Shown piece after piece: positions 58,016 to 64,000 of a stretch of 64,000 bases of DNA. Origin of the DNA: Colwellia sp. (lineage in GTDB: Bacteria; Pseudomonadota; Gammaproteobacteria; Enterobacterales; Alteromonadaceae). Within the stretch, counting starts at the first letter, position 1. Every line of letters starts with the position of its first letter. Under the pieces are notes generated by a model. The model saw nothing but the letters and a program-made list of their open reading frames with translations, was not told the DNA's origin and searched no databases. Made by a program: the position numbers and the translations under genes. The DNA is taken from NCBI GenBank assembly GCA_020630795.1, contig JAHDIK010000003.1, positions 110,344 to 174,343 on the forward strand, read 5' to 3'.

Positions 58016-59398
58016 TTATTTGGTGATTAAACCGTCAATTTGATTGAGCGATAAACGTTGTTGAATAACTTTTAATCGCCAAGCAAGTAATATCGCAGCT
58101 GCGGTAAGGCCAGAAATAAAACCAATCCAGAACCCAGAAGGGCCAATAGGCTCAATAACCCAATCAGTAAGCCCTAAAATAAGCCCAACACTTAAACCGA
58201 TAATCCAATATGAGAAAAACGTGATATACAGGATAGATTTCGTATCCTTATAACCACGTAATGCACCCGCTGATATAACTTGTATAGCGTCGGAAAATTG
58301 AAATAACGCGGCTAAAAACATCAAGCTAGCGGCAAGTTCTATTACTTTATGATCATTGGTGTACATTTCTGATATTTCGGTACGAAAAACAAGTGTAAGT
58401 ACAGCAGTAAATATTGCGATAAGTAGCCCTAATATAACAGAGTAACTACAAATCTCTTTGGCTTCATCATACTTGTTTTTTCCTACAGCAAAACCGACTT
58501 TTATCGTTACAGCCATTGCTAAAGATAGTGGAACCATAAAAACTAATCCGGAAAAGTTAATGGCTACCTGATGACTAGCCACTATTTGAGAACCAAAAGG
58601 CGCAAGTATAATCGCAACAACGGAAAACAAACTTACTTCAAATAATAGAGACAGAGAAATAGGCACACCTATCGACAGTATGTACTTAATTTGAGATATA
58701 TTTGGCCAATACATACGTTCAAATAACGGTGTTTTTACAAATACTTTTGAAAAATACGTATAAATTAAGGTACATAAAAACATTACCCAATATACAAGTG
58801 CTGTTGCAATGCCACATCCTGCTCCGCCCAACGCTGGAGCGCCAAACTCACCATAAATAAAAATATAATTGGCAGGAATGTTTATAAGAAGGCCAACAAT
58901 ACTGATAATCATCGTGGGCTTCGTATGAGATAATCCTTCTGAGTAGTTTCGTAAAACAAGATACAAACAAAAGCCAGGGGCGCCCCAAATGATATAGCTT
59001 AAATAGTCGAACATAAGTTGTTTTAAATCTTGTTCGAGTGTTACACGTTCAAATATTAATGGTGAAACAAAATAGAATAACGCAATAAGCCCTAATCCTA
59101 ATGAAATAGCTATCCACGCTGTTTGATAAGTTGCTTTTGCTACTTCGCTGAATTTTTTTGCACCAGCATACTGAGACACAATACTAGCCAGCGCCATAAT
59201 TAAGCCGTAAACCGTTAAAATTAAGGGTAACCAAATACTACTTGCTACAGCAACTGCAGCCATATCGGTTGCACTAACACGTCCAGCCATCACCGTATCG
59301 GAAAATCCCATCAAATTTTGAATAAGTTGGGCGATAAGAATGGGGTAAGCCAATTTCATTAGGCTTTTAGTATTTTGATTGAATTTATCTAACGTCAT
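58016..59398 (-). CDS. MATE family multidrug exporter (NorM-like)
   Basis: A 460-residue inner-membrane cation/drug antiporter with about 12 helices in two homologous halves. Family features: AYPILIAQLIQNLMGFSDTVMAGR at helix one and ISAGALRGYKDTKS in the second half. Divergent from ribE, a conserved neighbourhood in gammaproteobacteria where NorM homologues flank riboflavin synthase. Confidence 0.92.
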   Translation of the reverse strand: MTLDKFNQNTKSLMKLAYPILIAQLIQNLMGFSDTVMAGRVSATDMAAVAVASSIWLPLILTVYGLIMALASIVSQYAGAKKFSEVAKATYQTAWIAISLGLGLIALFYFVSPLIFERVTLEQDLKQLMFDYLSYIIWGAPGFCLYLVLRNYSEGLSHTKPTMIISIVGLLINIPANYIFIYGEFGAPALGGAGCGIATALVYWVMFLCTLIYTYFSKVFVKTPLFERMYWPNISQIKYILSIGVPISLSLLFEVSLFSVVAIILAPFGSQIVASHQVAINFSGLVFMVPLSLAMAVTIKVGFAVGKNKYDEAKEICSYSVILGLLIAIFTAVLTLVFRTEISEMYTNDHKVIELAASLMFLAALFQFSDAIQVISAGALRGYKDTKSILYITFFSYWIIGLSVGLILGLTDWVIEPIGPSGFWIGFISGLTAAAILLAWRLKVIQQRLSLNQIDGLITK

Positions 59399-59463
59399 TT
59401 ATCGTTTATTTCAGTCCGTGTTGTTTGATATTATGTTGATAATTATTTCTTTATGGATCATAT

Positions 59464-60081
59464 ATGTTTACTGGTATTGTGCAATCTCAAGCTGAAGTTA
59501 TTTCTGTAACAACTGCAAACAAATTGAGCCGCTTAGTTATTAAAGTTACTAACGATTTGGTGCTTCAGTTAGATTTAGGGGCAAGTATTGCTATAAACGG
59601 TGTTTGCTTAACCGTTGTTGAGTATAAAAAGCTTGACGACGAATATTACTCAATAGCGTTTGATGTTATTAGCGAAACATTAGATGTAACAACGTTAGGA
59701 CAAGTTGAGGTTGGGAGTTGGGTAAATATAGAACGCTCACTCAAAGTAGGTGATGAACTTGGAGGTCATATTGTAAGCGGACACGTTCATTATAAATCAT
59801 CGTTAATAAAGCGAGAAGAAACAGCTACAAATACTACGCTGTACTTTAGTTGTGAGTCGCCATGGTTAGAATATGTATTTGATAAAGGATTTATTACCGT
59901 TAATGGTACGAGCTTGACAGTAGGTGAGGTGTCAGACGCTACCTTTACGGTTCATTTAATCCCTGAAACATTAACACGCACAAACCTAGGTAAACTTAAC
60001 GTGGGTGATAACGTGAATTTGGAGTTTGATCAACAAACTATTACGATTGTTAAAACCATTAAACGAATGAAGTTATCGTAA
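59464..60081 (+). CDS. ribE: Riboflavin synthase, alpha chain
   Basis: Converts two lumazines to riboflavin. Two lumazine-binding repeats: MFTGIVQSQAEV...SIAINGVCLTVV and GGHIVSGHVH...FITVNGTSLTVGEV. 205 residues, normal length. No FMN riboswitch pattern was recognised upstream. Divergent from the MATE gene. Confidence 0.96.
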   Translation: MFTGIVQSQAEVISVTTANKLSRLVIKVTNDLVLQLDLGASIAINGVCLTVVEYKKLDDEYYSIAFDVISETLDVTTLGQVEVGSWVNIERSLKVGDELGGHIVSGHVHYKSSLIKREETATNTTLYFSCESPWLEYVFDKGFITVNGTSLTVGEVSDATFTVHLIPETLTRTNLGKLNVGDNVNLEFDQQTITIVKTIKRMKLS

Positions 60082-60083
60082 AT

Positions 60084-60290
60084 TTAGAAAACTTGTTCGT
60101 CGTCACTATCAACCGCTAGTTGAATTTTTTGATGGTATTCATCTATGTGTAAATTGTAATGAATGTCTCTACAGCAAGATGGGCATTCATCATAATAGTC
60201 TTGATCACCTGACGAACTATCGAGTACAACATGTAAATGATGCCCACAGTGCGGACATGAAATGCGTTTATGCGTAATATCTTGGGGCAT
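60084..60290 (-). CDS. CPXCG motif-containing cysteine-rich protein
   Basis: A 68-residue protein with two zinc-ribbon half sites, CPHCG (12-16) and CPSCC, matching the family named for its CPxCG motif. Cytoplasmic and of unknown role. It ends two bases after the ribE stop on the opposite strand, a conserved arrangement in this group. Confidence 0.92.
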   Translation of the reverse strand: MPQDITHKRISCPHCGHHLHVVLDSSSGDQDYYDECPSCCRDIHYNLHIDEYHQKIQLAVDSDDEQVF

Positions 60291-60490
60291 GTGGCCTCCT
60301 AGATGCTTGTGTATAAAATCCTAAGTTAAAACTTCCTTATATATCTTTAAGTATGGATTAAAAATATTAAAACGCGAAGCGAAATGGCGAGCGTGCAGTT
60401 AAACCTATACAAAGTAAGAAGTTTAAATAGGTTGGTGGTTGGAAATGAACAGCACTTTTTGGGAAGTACGAAGTTATAGCGCTATGGTTG

Positions 60491-60826
60491 TTAGTCTTTA
60501 CTATCAACAATAAGGTGTTCTATTTTATTTGGAACGCCATCCCACTCTTTAGCATCTGCCGGAGGAGCTTTTACCTCGGTAATTCGCGGCCACACTTGGC
60601 TTAATTCAGCATTAAGCTCAATAAAGTGGTTTTGATTTTCAGGTACTTCATCTTCTTGAAAAATTGCTTCAGCAGGACATTCTACAGGGCATAAATCACA
60701 ATCAATACATTCATCAGGGTTAATGGCTAAAAAGTTTGGCCCTTCAAAAAATGCGTCAGCAGGGCATACCGCCACACAGTCAGTGTATTTACATTTTATA
60801 CAATTGTCAGTTACTACGAATGCCAC
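60491..60826 (-). CDS. fdxA: 7Fe-8S ferredoxin FdxA
   Basis: A 111-residue electron carrier. First site C-x2-C-x4-C-x3-CP ([14 protein letters not shown]) fits a 3Fe-4S cluster; the second C-x2-C-x2-C-x3-CP ([12 protein letters not shown]) fits a 4Fe-4S cluster. The C-terminal extension ([19 protein letters not shown]) is typical of FdxA. Single gene. Confidence 0.95.
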   Translation of the reverse strand: MAFVVTDNCIKCKYTDCVAVCPADAFFEGPNFLAINPDECIDCDLCPVECPAEAIFQEDEVPENQNHFIELNAELSQVWPRITEVKAPPADAKEWDGVPNKIEHLIVDSKD

Positions 60827-61019
60827 GTTTTACCTTTATTTTAAGATTTTAAGTTGTCGAGTTAACCAATGAATAGGCTTTAATAATTGTTGGGGATCAT
60901 ACCTTGGTTGTAAACAAATTCAATTGCTGATTTATCTAATTATTCTGTTCAGGTAAAATGGCCTCATTTACCGAGCAGTGTCTACTATTTGACATGTCGG
61001 ACACTTTTTTGGAATTTTT

Positions 61020-62678
61020 ATGCTTCGCTTAACTAACATCAAACTCGCTCTCAATCATCAGCCGGAAGAACTCGAACAAGCCATTTTAACTAAGTTAAAT
61101 ATTACTGCCGACGAATTGGTGAGTTTTAACGTGTTTAAGAGAGGCTACGATGCAAGACGAAAAAACAACATTATTTTGATGTATACACTTGATGTAAACA
61201 CAACAAAAAATGAATCTTTACTTGTTCAATTTTCAGATGATCAAAACGTTAAACAAAGCCCAGATACAAATTATTACTTTGTAGGTGAAGCACCGAAAGC
61301 TTTAAAACAACGCCCTGTAGTTATTGGCTTTGGCCCATGTGGGTTATTTATAGCACTTGTACTTGCTCAAATGGGTTTTAAGCCGATTGTTTTAGAAAGA
61401 GGGAAAGAAGTTAGAGAAAGAACAAAAGACACATTTGGGTTCTGGCGCAAAAAAATATTGAATACAGAGTCAAACGTACAGTTTGGTGAAGGTGGCGCAG
61501 GTACATTTTCAGATGGTAAGTTATACAGCCAAGTGAAAGATCCTAAACATTACAGCCGAAAAGTACTTAATGAGTTTGTTGACGCTGGCGCACCTGAAGA
61601 AATTCTCTACGTAAGTAAACCTCACATAGGCACGTTTAAATTAGTGACTATGATAGAGAAAATGCGAGCGAAAATTGTTGAACTTGGTGGAGAAATACGA
61701 TTTGGACAGCGTGTTGACGATATTATTTTCGCAGAACAAAATGCGGAAAATAACAATAAAAAAGTTGTGGGCGTAAAGTTAGCGACTGGCGAAGTCATTG
61801 GCACTAACTATGTTGCTCTGGCGATTGGGCATAGCGCACGAGATACGTTTAAAATGCTACATGAAAAAGACGTCTATATTAAAGCTAAACCATTTTCGGT
61901 TGGGTTTAGAATTGAGCATGAGCAATCCGTTATTGATGATGCTCGTTTCGGAAAAAATGCAGGAAATCCAATTCTTGGAGCGGCTGATTATAAATTGGTA
62001 CACCATTGTAAAAATGGGCGTTCGGTTTACAGTTTTTGTATGTGTCCTGGCGGAACTGTTGTAGCTGCTGCTTCTGAAGAAGGTAGGCTTGTTACCAATG
62101 GCATGAGCCAGTATTCTCGCCATGAGCGGAATGCTAATAGTGCGATAGTTGTAGGTATAGACCCGACAGATTACCATTACGGTACAGATAAAAGCGATAC
62201 AACTGATGACGTACTTGCCGGAATTGAGTTACAAAGACGTTTAGAAGAATTTGCTTATACCTTAGGAGGAGAAAACTACGATGCTCCTGTTCAACTTGTT
62301 GGAGATTTTTTAGCGGGTAGAAAATCAGGAGAACATGGCAGCGTTGAGCCTTCATACAAGCCCGGTGTGAAATATTGCGATTTAAGTGAAACATTACCAC
62401 CTTATGCTATTGAAGCTATTAGAGAAGCACTGCCAGCATTTGAAAAGAAAATTAAAGGTTTTGCGATGGGCCACGCAACGTTAACTGCGGTTGAAACACG
62501 TACATCGTCTCCAATTCAAATCACAAGAGATAAAGAGACTTTACAGAGCTTAAATGTAGACGGGTTGTATCCAGCTGGTGAAGGAGCAGGTTACGCTGGT
62601 GGTATTTTATCAGCTGGAATAGACGGTATTAAAGTCGCAGAAGCCATTGCTACAGCTATGCTGCAAAGTAAAGACTAG
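61020..62678 (+). CDS. NAD(P)/FAD-dependent oxidoreductase
   Basis: A 552-residue flavoprotein. The N-terminal 95 residues are a small alpha/beta unit specific to this family; the FAD loop is IGFGPCGLFIALVLAQMGF (about 102-120), with a VQFGEGGAGTFSDGKLY segment and the closing FAD motif GLYPAGEGAGYAGGILSAGIDG. Annotated widely as an FAD-dependent dehydrogenase of unknown substrate. Convergent with the START gene, 12 nt apart. Confidence 0.88.
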   Translation: MLRLTNIKLALNHQPEELEQAILTKLNITADELVSFNVFKRGYDARRKNNIILMYTLDVNTTKNESLLVQFSDDQNVKQSPDTNYYFVGEAPKALKQRPVVIGFGPCGLFIALVLAQMGFKPIVLERGKEVRERTKDTFGFWRKKILNTESNVQFGEGGAGTFSDGKLYSQVKDPKHYSRKVLNEFVDAGAPEEILYVSKPHIGTFKLVTMIEKMRAKIVELGGEIRFGQRVDDIIFAEQNAENNNKKVVGVKLATGEVIGTNYVALAIGHSARDTFKMLHEKDVYIKAKPFSVGFRIEHEQSVIDDARFGKNAGNPILGAADYKLVHHCKNGRSVYSFCMCPGGTVVAAASEEGRLVTNGMSQYSRHERNANSAIVVGIDPTDYHYGTDKSDTTDDVLAGIELQRRLEEFAYTLGGENYDAPVQLVGDFLAGRKSGEHGSVEPSYKPGVKYCDLSETLPPYAIEAIREALPAFEKKIKGFAMGHATLTAVETRTSSPIQITRDKETLQSLNVDGLYPAGEGAGYAGGILSAGIDGIKVAEAIATAMLQSKD

Positions 62679-62690
62679 CTACTTTGTGCA

Positions 62691-63431
62691 TTAATGACTT
62701 GGTTCGTTAATATGAGTTAAATGATGTGACTGCCATTTTGATGTTGGCAGTTGCTCGTTTAGCGTCTCCATTGTATTCCAAATGCCTTTAAGCGAAAAAC
62801 GTTTTGTTATCCAAAAAGGTAAAGTACCTTTTGGATCTACCGTAAATGTATATTCAATCGTAAGGGTTCGATCCTGATTTGGTGTGATGTGCCATTTAGC
62901 GTTAATTACCGTTATTTTTATCTGTTTTTCTAGCTCTTTGCTTAATATTGAATCGTTTATTCGTATATTTTTTGCTTCTTGCACCTTTATTTCAATCGAC
63001 AAATCTTTATTTTGCCAATATTCAGACGTTACAAGCATATAGCGAGGTTTGATTAACCAAAGCCCGTAAAATTGTGTAACAAATACATTTTTATAAATAC
63101 TAATTTGCTCGATAACATGAGTAGACTTAGCGTTATCAAGCCAATTGTTAACGTGTTGAGTATCTTGTATAAACTGAATAAAACCAGATATAGACGATTT
63201 AACAACTGTTTTCGCATGAATCGTAATTAACTTTTCACTTTCAAGTTCCTTGTATTTGACTGTTGTTGTCGGAGAGGTTTTCCATTCATTCCATTTTGTT
63301 TGAGGTGTATCCGCCGCATAAACAACACTGCATAGCCATGCAAGAGAAGCGAGCATAAATCGAGCATATGTTTTAGCATTGAAAAACGTTTTTATTGATA
63401 GGAATGAAATAATCAAACCCCTTATATTCAT
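62691..63431 (-). CDS. START-domain (SRPBCC) exported protein
   Basis: A 246-residue protein with an N-terminal export signal ending SVVYAAD (about residue 41) and a START-like lipid-binding fold: FIQDTQHVNNWLDNAKSTHVIEQIS, then RYMLVTSEYW and IEYTFTVDPKGTLPFWITKRF. It probably binds a lipid in the periplasm. A later Met at base 63353 would shorten the signal; neither start has a clear ribosome binding site. Confidence 0.85.
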   Translation of the reverse strand: MNIRGLIISFLSIKTFFNAKTYARFMLASLAWLCSVVYAADTPQTKWNEWKTSPTTTVKYKELESEKLITIHAKTVVKSSISGFIQFIQDTQHVNNWLDNAKSTHVIEQISIYKNVFVTQFYGLWLIKPRYMLVTSEYWQNKDLSIEIKVQEAKNIRINDSILSKELEKQIKITVINAKWHITPNQDRTLTIEYTFTVDPKGTLPFWITKRFSLKGIWNTMETLNEQLPTSKWQSHHLTHINEPSH

Positions 63432-63655
63432 TGCATTTACAGGTAAATTAAACTATATTGCCGAGCTTGATTATTCCATGATTAGGAATAACGTAAAAAC
63501 TTATTTATTAAGCATCTAAATCGAACGACATGTTAAGTAATAACATGCCTGTATCAATTGCAGTTTATATGAAAATTAGATGTTGTTCATTTTAATGTTA
63601 ATGTATTTAATCAAGCGGCACTTAGTGTGTGTCGCCACTGTATAAAGGAAAATTC

Positions 63656-64000
63656 ATGCCTGTTATAACTCTCCCTGATGGTTCTCAACGTTCGTTCGAT
63701 AATGCTGTATCTGTAATGGATGTTGCTCTTGATATTGGCCCAGGGTTAGCTAAAGCCACCATTGCTGGTCGTATTGATGGACAGTTAGTTGATGCTTGCG
63801 AATTAATTGAAGATGATGCCGCTTTACAGCTTATTACCAGTAAAGATGATGAAGGGTTAGAAATCATTCGTCATTCGTGTGCGCATTTATTAGGTCACGC
63901 AATTAAGCAAATATGGCCGCATACGAAAATGGCTATAGGACCAACTATTGATAACGGTTTTTATTACGATGTAGATTTAGACGAATCAATTACTGAAGAT
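63656..64000 (+). CDS. thrS: Threonyl-tRNA synthetase, 3' partial
   Basis: N-terminal 115 residues, cut by the right window edge. The TGS domain ([21 protein letters not shown]) is followed by the start of the editing domain with its HxxxH zinc motif ([13 protein letters not shown]) and [20 protein letters not shown] precedes the ATG. The 224-nt leader from the START gene could carry an autoregulatory operator as in enterics, but no tRNA-like structure was confirmed. Confidence 0.95.
   Translation, partial: MPVITLPDGSQRSFDNAVSVMDVALDIGPGLAKATIAGRIDGQLVDACELIEDDAALQLITSKDDEGLEIIRHSCAHLLGHAIKQIWPHTKMAIGPTIDNGFYYDVDLDESITED

Noticed and set aside
59401-59463. FMN riboswitch before ribE
   Set aside because: The region between the MATE gene and ribE is only 65 nt and lacks the conserved RFN elements.

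Overview
The window looks like a chromosomal segment of a low-GC (about 37-40% by eye) marine gammaproteobacterium of the Alteromonadales, most like Colwellia or Thalassotalea. The reasons are the gene order around hemA-prfA-prmC-sirB-kdsA and lolB-ispE-prs-rplY-pth-ychF, a Gram-negative class GN sortase with its target, PEP-CTERM proteins, and a secreted agarase/porphyranase-type enzyme. The genus is an inference from gene content. No insertion sequence, prophage, CRISPR array or rRNA operon was seen, and there is one tRNA (Val, GAC).

Bases 1-12441 hold the right part of a pigment-type lipid cluster. A ketosynthase (cut by the window edge) and a SAM methyltransferase come first. After an interruption by genes on the other strand (hydrolase, fadH, DUF2141), there is a translationally coupled run of darA, darB, a 134-residue unknown, a BtrH-type acyltransferase/peptidase-like protein and a FabG reductase, followed by a MipA/OmpV porin-like protein. 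DarA/DarB make dialkylresorcinols, and with an aryl-polyene ketosynthase next door the expected product is a flexirubin- or arcuflavin-like aryl polyene-dialkylresorcinol ester in the outer membrane. Bases 12668-14219 carry two GYF_2-type coiled-coil paralogs of unknown role.

Bases 14276-23520 hold an AlkB-like repair dioxygenase, a PEP-CTERM surface protein, a large secreted GH86 galactanase with binding modules, and a five-part lipoprotein (ThuA, sugar dehydrogenase, PKD, cytochrome c, C-terminal beta domain). Together they suggest use of red-algal galactans and periplasmic oxidation of sugars. The argP/argO arginine exporter pair, a DJ-1/PfpI protein and a GNAT acetyltransferase follow.

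Bases 26438-30344 are an AraC regulator divergent from a YHS protein-bufA1-bufB(DUF692/MNIO)-bufC(DUF2063)-DoxX operon. This is a bufferin-like metallophore RiPP system with a clear 9-bp direct repeat spaced 21 bp in the divergent promoter. Bases 30348-33443 encode the class GN sortase and its VIT/vWA target. Next come efpL (yeiP), a Nudix hydrolase, a soluble GAF histidine kinase facing a GAF-GGDEF cyclase, and an FMN reductase divergent from a LysR regulator.

Bases 39326-53335 are housekeeping: ychF, pth, rplY, two paralogous solute-binding proteins, prs, ispE and lolB on the minus strand, then hemA, prfA, prmC, sirB2, sirB1, a DUF819 transporter and kdsA on the plus strand. The last part has a TonB-dependent receptor, a spondin-like PEP-CTERM protein, tRNA-Val, a MATE exporter, ribE, a CPXCG protein, fdxA, an FAD oxidoreductase, a START-domain protein and the beginning of thrS. 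The items most worth follow-up are the YHS-bufferin operon with its operator, the coupled BtrH/unknown pair of the dialkylresorcinol cluster, the sortase target with a degenerate sorting signal, and the GYF_2 pair.
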